From positions 1,876,001 to 1,940,000 of the forward strand of contig NZ_CP061497.1 in assembly GCF_014678725.1 (NCBI RefSeq): a stretch of DNA of 64,000 nt. Direction: 5' to 3'. This stretch comes from Thermomonas sp. XSG (lineage in GTDB: Bacteria; Pseudomonadota; Gammaproteobacteria; Xanthomonadales; Xanthomonadaceae). The stretch's first letter is position 1; each line of letters starts with the position of its first letter. Positions 19,658-28,398 of the stretch are shown here, one piece after another. Below the pieces are notes generated by a model. The model did no database searches. It saw nothing but the letters and a program-made list of their open reading frames with translations, and had not been told where the DNA came from. Both the position numbers and the translations under genes were made by a program.

Positions 19658-22144
19658 TCAGCCCGCCGCCGCGCCGAGCGTCTCACGCACGGTGGCGTGG
19701 AACTGCCGGCGCATGCTCAGCCAGCCGGCCAGCATCGCCGCCGCGGTGCCGGCCAGCGCGCCGATCACCAGCGTGCTGGCGTTCCAGGTCGGCGGCAGGT
19801 CGAGCACGCGCTGCGCGAACAGGCTGCCGATGCTGGCCGCGGCTACCGCGGCGATGCCGCCGGAGATCGCGCCGATCGCGCCGAATTCCACCAGCTGCGC
19901 CAGCCGCAACTGCGCGCTGCTGGCGCCCAGCGTGCGCAGCACGCCCAGTTCGGTGATGCGCTCGCGGCGGGTGGCCGCCACCGCCGCCACGAACACCAGG
20001 CAGCCCGACAGGAACGCGAACCAGAACACCACCTGGATCACCAGCGCGGCCTGGTCGCCGATGCGCCGGATCTCGCCGGTGACGGCGTCGATGTCGATCA
20101 CGTTGGCGTTCGGGATCTCGCGTGACAGCGCCGTTGCCAGCGTCGTGTCGCCAACGGGCACCCGCACCGAGGTGATCCAGGTGGCAGGCAGGTCGCGGGC
20201 CAGGTCCGGCGAGGCCAGCACGAAGAAGTTGGGGGTGAAGCTCTCCCAGCGCACGTCGCGCAGGCTGGTGATGCGGCCCTCGATGCGCTGGCCGGCGATG
20301 TCGAACGCCAGCGTATCGCCCAGCTGCCAGCGCAGCTGCTGGGCGAACTTGGTTTCCACCGAAAACTCGTTGCGCGCGCTGGCCGGGTTCCAGAACTTTC
20401 CGGCGTTGAGCTTGTTGCCGGTGGGCAACGCGTCGGCGGTGGACAGGTTGAATTCGCGGTCCATCAGCCGCTCGCCGCGGCCCTGAGGCGCAGGGCGGCC
20501 GCGCTCGCCGGCACTGGGCCCGACGTAGCGGGCGCGGATCATCGGCGACAGTCCCACCGAGGGATAGTCCAGCCGCGCGAGCACCGCGCTGAAGGTGGAG
20601 CGCTGGTCCGGCTGCACGTTGATGACGAAGCGGTTGGGCGCATCGCCGCGCACCGTGGCCTGCCACTGCTCCCACACGTCGGTGCGCACCAGCAGGAGCA
20701 GCAGCAGCGCCATCAGGCTGGTGCCCAGCGCCACCACCTGCGCGATGGTCAGCCGCCGCCGCCGCGAAAGATTGAGCAGGGCGTAGCGCACGATGCCGCT
20801 GCCGGCGCGCCCAGCGCGCGCCACCAGCGCCGCCAGTGCCCAGCCGGCGACGCCCAGCACGGCGGCGGTGACCAGCAGGCCGCCCAGCAGGATGGCGCCG
20901 GTGGTGGCGTTGCCGGCGGCCTGCCAGAACAGCGCCAGCAGGCCGCCCAGCGCCAGCGAGAACAGCAGCAGCGCCGGCGGCGAGGGCGTGCGCAGGTCGC
21001 TGCGCAGCACCGCCAGCGCGCTGACCCGGCGCAGCGCCAGCAGCGGCGGCAGGGCGAAGGTGGCGAGGATCCACAGCCCCACCAGCGCACCCTTGAGCAG
21101 CGGCCAGGCGGTGGCCGGCGGCAGCGCGGTGCCCAGCTCGCGCGCGATCCACACGCCCGCCAGCTGTTGCAGCACCGTCGCCGCCAGCAGCGCCAACGCG
21201 ATCGCCACGCTGCCCAGGATCGCCAGCTGGCCGATGTACAGGCCGACGATGGCGCGCTGGCCGGCGCCGAGCGCGCGCAAGGTGGCGGCAATCGCGCGAT
21301 GGCGCTCGGCGTGCTGGCGCGCGGCCATGCCGATCGCCACCGCCGCCAGCGCCGCGGTCAGCAACAGTGAGACCGACAGGAAGCGCTGCGCGCGCTCCAG
21401 CGCGTTGCGCAGCTGCGGGCTGAGGTCGTCGCCGGTTTCCACCCGCGCACCGGGGCTGCGGTCGGCCTCGCGCGCCTTCACCCACGACGCGATGGCCGCC
21501 GGCGGGCCGGCCACCGCCACCCGCCACGAGGCGCGGGCGCCGGGGCCGAGCAGGCCGCCGGCCTCCACCTCGGCCAGCGGCAGGATCGCGCGCGGGCCCA
21601 GCTCCACGCCGCCGATCGGACGATCCGGTTCTTCCATCACGATGCCGGCCAGCCGCAGCGGCCGGCCGCCGACTTCGACCGTCGCGCCCGGCCTGGCCTG
21701 CAGCCGCGATGCGCCGCTTTCGCTCAGCCACAGCGTGCCCGCCGCCGGTCGCGGCAGCCGCTGCAGACCGCGCTCGGTGCGCACGGTGTACGGGCCCAGC
21801 AGCGGCGCATCGCCGGCCAGCGCCTTCAGCGTGCCCAGCTGCGGCGCGCCGCCCTGCGGGCCGACCATGCTGGCCAGTTCCACGCTGCGATAGCTGCGCA
21901 GGCCGAGCCGGCGCGCATCGCGCAGTGCGGCGTCCACCGCGCGGTTGTCGCTGCTGAAGGCGGCATCGCCGCCGACCAGCCGGCGGCTCTGCGCGCCGAG
22001 CGCATCGGTGGTGCGCTGGGCGATGCTGCCCACGCCCGCCAGCGCCAGTACCGCCACGAACAGCGCCGCCAGCAGCACCCCGAATTCGCCGTTGCGCCAG
22101 CCCGACCAGGCCTGGCGCGCGGCCATCCGCGCCAGCCGGCTCAC
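19658..22144 (-). CDS. ybbP: ABC transporter permease, FtsX/YbbP family
   Basis: An 828-residue protein with the 10-helix layout of YbbP. One N-terminal helix (about 22-42) is followed by a large periplasmic domain (about 45-255), and then FtsX-type helix bundles in the middle and at the C-terminus. A second periplasmic domain lies around residues 500-650. The start overlaps the stop of the ATPase gene by four bases, so they are coupled. YbbAP-type exporters are thought to extract hydrophobic molecules or lipids from the membrane; the substrate is unproven. The pair is divergent from tesA, the same order as in E. coli. Confidence 0.88.
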   Translation of the reverse strand: MSRLARMAARQAWSGWRNGEFGVLLAALFVAVLALAGVGSIAQRTTDALGAQSRRLVGGDAAFSSDNRAVDAALRDARRLGLRSYRSVELASMVGPQGGAPQLGTLKALAGDAPLLGPYTVRTERGLQRLPRPAAGTLWLSESGASRLQARPGATVEVGGRPLRLAGIVMEEPDRPIGGVELGPRAILPLAEVEAGGLLGPGARASWRVAVAGPPAAIASWVKAREADRSPGARVETGDDLSPQLRNALERAQRFLSVSLLLTAALAAVAIGMAARQHAERHRAIAATLRALGAGQRAIVGLYIGQLAILGSVAIALALLAATVLQQLAGVWIARELGTALPPATAWPLLKGALVGLWILATFALPPLLALRRVSALAVLRSDLRTPSPPALLLFSLALGGLLALFWQAAGNATTGAILLGGLLVTAAVLGVAGWALAALVARAGRAGSGIVRYALLNLSRRRRLTIAQVVALGTSLMALLLLLLVRTDVWEQWQATVRGDAPNRFVINVQPDQRSTFSAVLARLDYPSVGLSPMIRARYVGPSAGERGRPAPQGRGERLMDREFNLSTADALPTGNKLNAGKFWNPASARNEFSVETKFAQQLRWQLGDTLAFDIAGQRIEGRITSLRDVRWESFTPNFFVLASPDLARDLPATWITSVRVPVGDTTLATALSREIPNANVIDIDAVTGEIRRIGDQAALVIQVVFWFAFLSGCLVFVAAVAATRRERITELGVLRTLGASSAQLRLAQLVEFGAIGAISGGIAAVAAASIGSLFAQRVLDLPPTWNASTLVIGALAGTAAAMLAGWLSMRRQFHATVRETLGAAAG

Positions 22145-22893
22145 GGCAGCAGCCGCCCGGCGTCCAGCCGCAGCTGGCGGTCGCAGCGCGCGGCCAGGCG
22201 TTCATCGTGCGTCACCACCACCACCGTGGTGGCGCGGGCGTCGTCCATGCCGAACAGCAGGTCCTCGATCGCCAATCCCGTCTTGCGGTCCAGGTTGCCG
22301 GTGGGTTCGTCCGCGAACAGGATCCGCGGCCGGGTGGCGAAGGCGCGGGCGATAGCCACCCGCTGCTGTTCGCCCCCGGACAGCTGGCGCGGCAGGTGGT
22401 GCAGGCGCTGGCCCAGGCCCACCTTCTCCAGCAGCGCCCGCGCGGTCGCGCCGCCGCTCTCGCCGCGCAGTTCCAGCGGCAGCGCCACGTTGTCCAGCGC
22501 GCTCATCGCCGGCATCAGCTGGAAGTTCTGGAACACGAAGCCGACCGCGCGGGCGCGCAGCGCGGCGCGGGTGTCCTCGCTGGTGGCGTGGATGGGCGCA
22601 CCGTCCAGCCACACCTCGCCGCGGCTGGGCAGGTCCAGCCCGGCCAGCAGCGACAGCAGGGTGGTCTTGCCGGAGCCGGACTCGCCGACGATGGCGACCC
22701 GCTCGCCGGCGCCGATGTCCAGGCTGATCGCGTCGAGGATGGTCAGCGCGCCATCCGGCAGCGCCACGGTCTTGCCGACGCCGCGCGCACGCAGGCTGCC
22801 CGGTGCGGGCGTGCTAGCGTTTGCGGCAACCGGAACAGGAGTGGGCGCGATGGTGTCGGCGGTGCGGACGTGGGTGCTGGGGGTATGCGTCAT
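22141..22893 (-). CDS. ybbA: ABC transporter ATP-binding protein, YbbA family
   Basis: A 250-residue ATPase from ATG 22893. Walker A is GESGSGKTTLL, the Q loop lies in FVFQNFQLMP, the signature is LSGGEQQRVAIARA, Walker B is ILFADEPTGNLD, and the H loop is VVTHD. It powers the adjacent YbbP-type permease. The first 30 residues (Thr/Pro/Ala-rich) are not part of the fold, but no later ATG, GTG or TTG exists before the conserved region. The gene must therefore start inside the 5' end of divergent tesA. An earlier ATG at 22950 would extend the overlap. Confidence 0.88.
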   Translation of the reverse strand: MTHTPSTHVRTADTIAPTPVPVAANASTPAPGSLRARGVGKTVALPDGALTILDAISLDIGAGERVAIVGESGSGKTTLLSLLAGLDLPSRGEVWLDGAPIHATSEDTRAALRARAVGFVFQNFQLMPAMSALDNVALPLELRGESGGATARALLEKVGLGQRLHHLPRQLSGGEQQRVAIARAFATRPRILFADEPTGNLDRKTGLAIEDLLFGMDDARATTVVVVTHDERLAARCDRQLRLDAGRLLP

Positions 22894-23467
22894 GCTGGCG
22901 ATGCTAGCCGCATCCGCGGCCGAGGCGCGAGAGCGGAAAGTCCTGGTCATGGGCGACTCATTGTCGGCCGCCTACGGGTTGCGCCCGGAGCAGGGCTGGG
23001 TGGCGCTGGCCGATGCGAAATCGGCGCGCTACGCCTTCCACAACGCCAGCATCTCCGGCGAAACCAGCGCCGGCGGGCGCAGTCGCATCGACGCCGAGCT
23101 GGCCCGGGTACGCCCGGACATCGTGATCATCGAGCTGGGCGCCAACGACGGCCTGCGCGGGCTGCCGCTGGTGCAGATGGGTGCCAATCTCGGCTGGATG
23201 ATCGGCCGCGCGCGCCGTGGCGGTGCGCAGGTGCTGCTGGTGGGCCTGCAGCTGCCGCCCAACTTCGGCCGCTATGCGGACGACTTCCAGCGCAGCTACC
23301 TGCTGATCAGCCAGCGCCTGGGCACCGGGCTGATCCCGCATTTCTTGGCCCCGCTGGGCACCGAGCGCAAATGGTTCCAGGCCGACAACCTGCACCCGGT
23401 GGCCGCCGCGCAGCCAATGTTGGCGGACCAGGTGCTGGCAGCACTGGATGCGCTGCCGGCGCGCTGA
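22850..23467 (+). CDS. tesA: arylesterase / multifunctional acyl-CoA thioesterase I TesA
   Basis: A 205-residue periplasmic SGNH hydrolase. The signal peptide is MVSAVRTWVLGVCVMLAMLA followed by a probable Ala-x-Ala cleavage. The catalytic Ser lies in VMGDSLSAAYG, Gly in SISGETSAGG, Asn in ELGANDGLRG, and the Asp-x-x-His pair in DNLHPVA, the four SGNH blocks. It hydrolyses acyl-CoA and aryl esters. The ATG at 22850 has an ACAGGA site. It is divergent from ybbAP and ends four bases before convergent purD. An internal ATG at 22892 would shorten the signal peptide. Confidence 0.92.
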   Translation: MVSAVRTWVLGVCVMLAMLAASAAEARERKVLVMGDSLSAAYGLRPEQGWVALADAKSARYAFHNASISGETSAGGRSRIDAELARVRPDIVIIELGANDGLRGLPLVQMGANLGWMIGRARRGGAQVLLVGLQLPPNFGRYADDFQRSYLLISQRLGTGLIPHFLAPLGTERKWFQADNLHPVAAAQPMLADQVLAALDALPAR

Positions 23468-23471
23468 AATC

Positions 23472-24758
23472 TCAGCCCTGCTCGCGTGCGATCGCCCGCC
23501 AGCCGATGTCGCTGCGGTGGAACTCATGCGTCCACGAAATCGCCTCGACGCCGGCATAGGCAGTGCGCTGCGCCTCGGACACGCTGGCGCCCAGCGCGGT
23601 CACGCACAGCACGCGGCCGCCGGCGCTTACCACGTTGCCGGCGGCGTCCAGCGCGGTGCCGGCGTGGAAGACCTTGGCGCTGGCGGGCACTGCGTCGAGC
23701 CCCGAGATCACCTCGCCGCTGACCGGCGTGTCCGGGTACGGCTTCGAGGCCATCACCACGCCGAGTGACGGGCGCGGATCCCACCGCGCTTCGACGCCAT
23801 CGAGTTTGCCGTCGATGGCGGCCTCCACCAGATCGACAAGATCCGACTGCAGGCGCAGCAGCACCGGCTGGGTTTCCGGATCGCCGAAGCGGACGTTGAA
23901 TTCGATCACCTTGGGCGCGCCGCTGGGGTCGATCATCAGCCCGGCGTAGAGGAAGCCGGTGAACGGGATGCCATCCTTGATCATGCCCTGCACGGTGGGG
24001 TTCACCACTTCGCGCATCACCCGCGCATGCACCTCGGGCGTGACCACCGGCGCGGGCGAGTACGCGCCCATGCCGCCGGTGTTGGGGCCGGTGTCGCCGT
24101 CGCCCACGCGTTTGTGGTCCTGCGAGGTGGCCATCGGCAGCGCGGTATGGCCGTCCACCATCGAGATGAAGCTGGCCTCCTCGCCGTCGAGGAATTCCTC
24201 GATCACCACGCGCGCGCCGGCATCGCCGAACGCGTTGCCGCTGAGCATGTCGCGCACCGCCGCTTCGGCCTCGTCCAGCGTCATCGCCACGATCACGCCC
24301 TTGCCGGCGGCAAGGCCATCGGCCTTGATCACGATGGGCGCGCCCTTGCGGTGCACGTAGGCCAGCGCGGCCCCCACGTCGGAATGCACTTCGTAGAAGG
24401 CGGTGGGAATGGCGTGGCGGGCGAGGAAATCCTTGGCGAAGGCCTTGCTGCCCTCCAGCTGCGCGGCGGCGGCGGTGGGTCCGAAGATGCGCAGGCCGGC
24501 AGCGCGGAAGCGATCCACCACGCCCGCCACCAGCGGCACTTCCGGCCCGACCACGGTCAGCGCCACGGCTTCGTGCTGCGCCAGTGCCAGCAGGCCGTCG
24601 AGGTCGGTCACTTTGACCGCGACGTTGCGGCACTTCGCCTCGGTCGCGGTGCCGGCGTTGCCCGGCGCGACGATGACTTCGGTGACGCGCGTGGACTGCG
24701 CCAGCTTCCAAGCCAGCGCGTGCTCACGACCGCCGGAACCGATGACGAGGACCTTCAT
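23472..24758 (-). CDS. purD: phosphoribosylamine--glycine ligase PurD (GARS)
   Basis: A 428-residue ATP-grasp enzyme. It joins phosphoribosylamine and glycine with ATP hydrolysis, the second step of purine synthesis. The N-terminal MKVLVIGSGGREHALAWKL, the central GDGDTGPNTGGMGAYSPAP and the metal-binding EFNVRFGDPETQ are hallmark motifs. The length is normal. It lies downstream of purH (84-base gap), the arrangement found in many gammaproteobacteria, so the two are probably co-transcribed. The stop is four bases from convergent tesA. Confidence 0.96.
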   Translation of the reverse strand: MKVLVIGSGGREHALAWKLAQSTRVTEVIVAPGNAGTATEAKCRNVAVKVTDLDGLLALAQHEAVALTVVGPEVPLVAGVVDRFRAAGLRIFGPTAAAAQLEGSKAFAKDFLARHAIPTAFYEVHSDVGAALAYVHRKGAPIVIKADGLAAGKGVIVAMTLDEAEAAVRDMLSGNAFGDAGARVVIEEFLDGEEASFISMVDGHTALPMATSQDHKRVGDGDTGPNTGGMGAYSPAPVVTPEVHARVMREVVNPTVQGMIKDGIPFTGFLYAGLMIDPSGAPKVIEFNVRFGDPETQPVLLRLQSDLVDLVEAAIDGKLDGVEARWDPRPSLGVVMASKPYPDTPVSGEVISGLDAVPASAKVFHAGTALDAAGNVVSAGGRVLCVTALGASVSEAQRTAYAGVEAISWTHEFHRSDIGWRAIAREQG

Positions 24759-24842
24759 GCGTATTTACCTGTCAGATGTCGGAGGAACAGGGGCACCGGG
24801 TTTGCGCAGCAGACCTAGGCATTGATGCCTGCGCCGCAGGCA

Positions 24843-26432
24843 TCAGTGCCGGAAATGACGCACGCCGGTGAACACCATGGCGATCCCGTGTTCGTCCGCT
24901 GCCGCGATCACTTCCGCGTCGCGCATCGAACCGCCCGGCTGGATCACCGCCTTGATGCCGGCTTCGGCGGCGGCGTCGATGCCGTCGCGGAACGGGAAGA
25001 AGGCATCCGACGCCATCACCGAGCCGGGCACGACCAGCCCCGCGTCGGTCGCCTTGATGCCGGCGATGCGCGCCGAATACACGCGACTCATCTGGCCGGC
25101 GCCGACGCCAATCGTGCGGCTGTCCTTCGCGTAGACGATCGCGTTGGACTTGACGAACTTCGCCACCTTCCACGCGAACAGCAGATCATTGAACTGCGCG
25201 TCGGTCGGCGGCAGCTGCGACACCACCTTCAGCTCGTCGCGGGTGACCACGCGGTCGTCGGCGGTCTGCATCAGCAGGCCGGAGTTGACCCGCTTGGTGT
25301 CGATGAAGTGCTTCGACGGCGCGGCCAGCGGAATGCGCAGTACGCGCACGTTGGCCTTTTTCTTCGCGTAAGACAGCGCCTCTTCGTCGTAGTCCGGGGC
25401 GATCAGCACCTCGACGAACTGGCGGTCGAGGATCGTGCGGCAGGTCGCGCCATCGAGCTTCGTGTTGAAGGCGAGGATGCCGCCGAAGGCGGAAGTCGGA
25501 TCGGTGGCATAGGCCGCTTCGTACGCCTCAAAGCAACCACTGCCAATGGCCACGCCGCAGGGGTTGGCGTGCTTGACGATCACGCAGGCCGGCGCATCGA
25601 ACTGGCGCACGCATTCCCACGCCGCGTCGCTGTCGGCGATGTTGTTGTAGCTGAGCTCCTTGCCCTGCAGCTGGGTGAAGGTGGCCAACGAGCCGGGTGC
25701 CGGCCACAGATCGCGGTAGAACGCGGCCTGCTGGTGCGGGTTCTCGCCGTAGCGCAGGTCCATCACCTTGACGAAGTTGCCGTTGGCCTGCGCCGGGAAC
25801 TGCGCGGGCGCGCCGTCGTCGCCCAGCGACGACAGGTAGCTGCTGATGCAGGCGTCGTAGACGGCGACGTCGTTGAACGCCGCCACTGCCAGCTGCCAGC
25901 GGGTCTTCGCCGACAGTGCGCCGGCGTTGGCACCGAGTTCCTCGACCAGACCGGCGTACTGCGCCGGCGCGGTGGCTACGGCAACGCGGGCGAAGTTCTT
26001 GGCCGCGCTGCGCAGCATCGCCGGGCCGCCGATGTCGATGTTCTCGATGATGTCCTCGAAGCTGCTGCCCGGATTGGCCGACACCCGCGCGAACGGGTAC
26101 AGGTTGAGCACCAGCAGGTCGATCGCGCCGATGCCGTGCTCGGCCATCACCGCATCATCGGTGCCGGCACGGCCCAGCAGGCCCCCGTGCACCTTCGGGT
26201 GCAGGGTCTTGACGCGGCCGTCCATCATTTCCGGAAAGCCGGTCACCTCGCTGACGTCCTTCACCGCCAGGCCGGCCTCGCGCAGCGCCCTGGCGGTGCC
26301 ACCGGTGGACAGCAGTTCGACGCCGTGGGCGGAAAGCGCCGTGGCGAATTCGATCAGGCCGGTCTTGTCGGAAACGGAGAGCAGGGCGCGGCGGACGGTC
26401 ACCGGCGCGCCGGAAAGGAAGTCGGCGGACAT
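24843..26432 (-). CDS. purH: bifunctional AICAR formyltransferase / IMP cyclohydrolase PurH
   Basis: A 529-residue bifunctional enzyme for the last two steps to IMP. The N-terminal cyclohydrolase (about 1-200, MGS-like fold) begins [17 protein letters not shown]. The C-terminal AICAR transformylase contains the catalytic [13 protein letters not shown] segment (about 265-278). Further conserved text is [14 protein letters not shown] near 295. The length matches E. coli PurH (529). It lies 66 bases downstream of fis and upstream of purD on the same strand. No PurR-type operator was evident to me. Confidence 0.97.
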   Translation of the reverse strand: MSADFLSGAPVTVRRALLSVSDKTGLIEFATALSAHGVELLSTGGTARALREAGLAVKDVSEVTGFPEMMDGRVKTLHPKVHGGLLGRAGTDDAVMAEHGIGAIDLLVLNLYPFARVSANPGSSFEDIIENIDIGGPAMLRSAAKNFARVAVATAPAQYAGLVEELGANAGALSAKTRWQLAVAAFNDVAVYDACISSYLSSLGDDGAPAQFPAQANGNFVKVMDLRYGENPHQQAAFYRDLWPAPGSLATFTQLQGKELSYNNIADSDAAWECVRQFDAPACVIVKHANPCGVAIGSGCFEAYEAAYATDPTSAFGGILAFNTKLDGATCRTILDRQFVEVLIAPDYDEEALSYAKKKANVRVLRIPLAAPSKHFIDTKRVNSGLLMQTADDRVVTRDELKVVSQLPPTDAQFNDLLFAWKVAKFVKSNAIVYAKDSRTIGVGAGQMSRVYSARIAGIKATDAGLVVPGSVMASDAFFPFRDGIDAAAEAGIKAVIQPGGSMRDAEVIAAADEHGIAMVFTGVRHFRH

Positions 26433-26498
26433 GCGTGGAAGGGGGCGGTGGGGAAGCGCGGATTATACGGCGCCGCCCCGTTCCGCCCGCAGCCCCGC

Positions 26499-26762
26499 TC
26501 AGCCCATGCCGTAGTCGCGCAGCTTCTTGCGCAGGGTGGCGCGATGGATGCCGAGCATCGTGGCGGCGCGGCTCTGGTTGCCTTCGCAGTGGCGCAGCAC
26601 TTCGGCAAACAGCGGGATTTCCAGCTCGCGCAGGGCGATGCTGTACAGATCGTCGATGTCGCAGCCGTCCAGATCGCGCAGGTAGCGGCGCACGGAGTCG
26701 GCAACATGCTCTCGCAACGGCGCGCGCGGCGCGGCGTCCTGGCGGTGTTCGGAAAGCGTCAA
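26499..26762 (-). CDS. fis: DNA-binding protein Fis, probable TTG start
   Basis: An 87-residue nucleoid protein. The C-terminal helix-turn-helix [17 protein letters not shown] is nearly universal in Fis. Fis bends DNA and regulates rRNA promoters, recombination and growth-phase genes. I place the start at TTG 26762 because a GAGGG ribosome site lies eight bases upstream and the length matches Xanthomonad Fis proteins. ATGs at 26792 and 26813 are in frame but lack a ribosome site. The order prmA-DUF3426-fis-purH is conserved in the family. Confidence 0.88.
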   Translation of the reverse strand: MTLSEHRQDAAPRAPLREHVADSVRRYLRDLDGCDIDDLYSIALRELEIPLFAEVLRHCEGNQSRAATMLGIHRATLRKKLRDYGMG

Positions 26763-26896
26763 CGGAGGATCCCTCGGGCAGACCGCCGGCATCGAACGCG
26801 CGCGGGACGGCAAAGTGAGTCTAGCGCGGTGCTTGTGTGGGCGTCAGTGCCCGCGCCCATTCATCGCTGGCAAGTTTGACCGACTTCGCGCTTCGC

Positions 26897-27409
26897 TCAT
26901 TCGAAGCGGAAGTCGAAGCCGACCACGCCTGCCGCCGGTTCTGCGATGTCGAAGGCGATCTGGCTGGCCTGCCCGGGCGCGATCCGCGCGCTGCGCGCAT
27001 TGCCAGCGGGCAGGTAGTCGTGCGGCTGGAAGCGGCGCGTACCGAGGGTGCGGCCGTTGAGGTCGGACAGGGTCAGGCGCAGCGCCGGCCATGGCTGTGG
27101 CCAGTGCGCATCGTTGCGGAAACTGGCCTGCACGCGCAGCACGCCGGGACGATCCGGCGGTGCGATCACGTCGCGCGAGAGCAGGGTGAACGCGGCGGGC
27201 TCGCGCCAGGCCGGCAGGGTGCAGCCCAGCGCGCCGCAGGCCGCTTCCAGCAGCGGCCGCAGTTGCGCGCTGGCGGCTAGGCGGTCGCGCTGCAGCCAGC
27301 CGAGCTGCGCCAGCAGCACCAGCACCAGGACTGCTGCCGCCAGCCACTCGCCACGCTGGCGGTTGGCCGTGGCGGAACCGGCGAGGACGAAGCTGGGTGC
27401 GCGACTCAT
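26897..27409 (-). CDS. DUF3426 domain membrane protein (no zinc ribbon)
   Basis: A 170-residue protein with one membrane helix (about residues 21-38) and a periplasmic DUF3426 domain (about 50-168), containing the recognisable [12 protein letters not shown] and [10 protein letters not shown] segments. In many proteobacteria this family starts with an MJ0042-type zinc ribbon (two CxxC); here nothing precedes the helix but a 20-residue polar stretch, so the ribbon is absent. The ATG overlaps the prmA stop (ATGA), which fixes the start. Function unknown. It sits between prmA and fis, the conserved location. Confidence 0.75.
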   Translation of the reverse strand: MSRAPSFVLAGSATANRQRGEWLAAAVLVLVLLAQLGWLQRDRLAASAQLRPLLEAACGALGCTLPAWREPAAFTLLSRDVIAPPDRPGVLRVQASFRNDAHWPQPWPALRLTLSDLNGRTLGTRRFQPHDYLPAGNARSARIAPGQASQIAFDIAEPAAGVVGFDFRFE

Positions 27410-28335
27410 CCCTGCACCGGGCTGGCGTTGCGCACGCCGTCGATGCGCACCCAGTCTTCCTCACGCGACACCTGCAGGGCATCGAACCACGGCGCGAAGC
27501 GCAGCAGCAGCTCGCCCTCCTGCCCGGCGAGGATGCCGGACATGGCGATGCGGCCGCCGGTCGCGGTCCGCGCAGCCAGCGCCTCGGCCAGCGCGTCAAG
27601 CGCCGAGGCGAGAATGTTGGCCACCACCACCGGGTAGGTGGCGACGGGCTCGTCCTGCGGCAGGTGCACGTCGATGGTCACGCCGTTGCGCTGCGCGTTG
27701 TCGTGGGTGGCGGTGATCGCCTGCGGGTCGTTGTCCACCCCGACCGCGCGCGCGGCGCCCAGCTTCAGCGCGGCCAGCGCGAGGATGCCGCTGCCGCAGC
27801 CGAAGTCGAGCACCGCCTTGCCCTGCAGTTCGCCGCCGGCGGCCAGCCCGTCCAGCCAGCGCAGGCACAGCGCGGTGGTGGGATGGGTGCCGGAGCCGAA
27901 CGCCAGGCCGGGATCGAGCCGCACGATGGCCGCGTCCGGCGCCTGCGCCTCTTCCGGCAGCGGATGATCCCAGGGCACGATCCAGCAGCGCGCGCCGAAC
28001 CGCATCGGCTGGAACATGTCCAGCCAGGCGCGTTCCCAGTCCTGGTCCTCGACCTTGTCGAAGCGTGCGCGGGTCCAGTCCAGCCCCGGATCGAACGCGT
28101 CCAGCGCGGCCAGCAGCACCAGTGCATCGGTTTCATCCGGGAACAGCGCGGTCAGCGTCATCTCGTCCCACAGCGGAATCTCGCCGACGCCGGGCTCGAA
28201 GATCGCCTGTTCGTCGGCTGCATCCAGGTGCGCATCCTGCAGGGTGACCGCGAGTGCCCCCACGTCTTCCAGCGCGCGTTCCACGCGCGGCTGCCGGGCT
28301 TCGGTGCAGGGAAGGGTCAACTGCAGGTAGGGCAT
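27406..28335 (-). CDS. prmA: ribosomal protein L11 methyltransferase PrmA
   Basis: A 309-residue SAM-dependent methyltransferase that trimethylates residues of ribosomal protein L11. The N-terminal substrate-recognition domain (about 1-60) precedes a Rossmann domain. Visible signatures are FGSGTHPTT, the SAM loop [27 protein letters not shown], and the NPPY-like [11 protein letters not shown]. The start at MPYLQLTL (28335) gives the standard length; an upstream ATG would add a Pro-rich tail. It is translationally coupled to the DUF3426 gene. Confidence 0.95.
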   Translation of the reverse strand: MPYLQLTLPCTEARQPRVERALEDVGALAVTLQDAHLDAADEQAIFEPGVGEIPLWDEMTLTALFPDETDALVLLAALDAFDPGLDWTRARFDKVEDQDWERAWLDMFQPMRFGARCWIVPWDHPLPEEAQAPDAAIVRLDPGLAFGSGTHPTTALCLRWLDGLAAGGELQGKAVLDFGCGSGILALAALKLGAARAVGVDNDPQAITATHDNAQRNGVTIDVHLPQDEPVATYPVVVANILASALDALAEALAARTATGGRIAMSGILAGQEGELLLRFAPWFDALQVSREEDWVRIDGVRNASPVQG

Positions 28336-28398
28336 GGTGGGGACGGCGCGTGGCGGTCCCGCCATTCTCGCAGGTTCACTGCGGGCTGCGCGGGCGCT

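Noticed and set aside
19683..22205. A second long minus-strand frame overlapping the YbbP-type permease
   Set aside because: It is Arg/Gly/Ala-rich with no hydrophobic helices, while the overlapping frame is a full FtsX-type permease.
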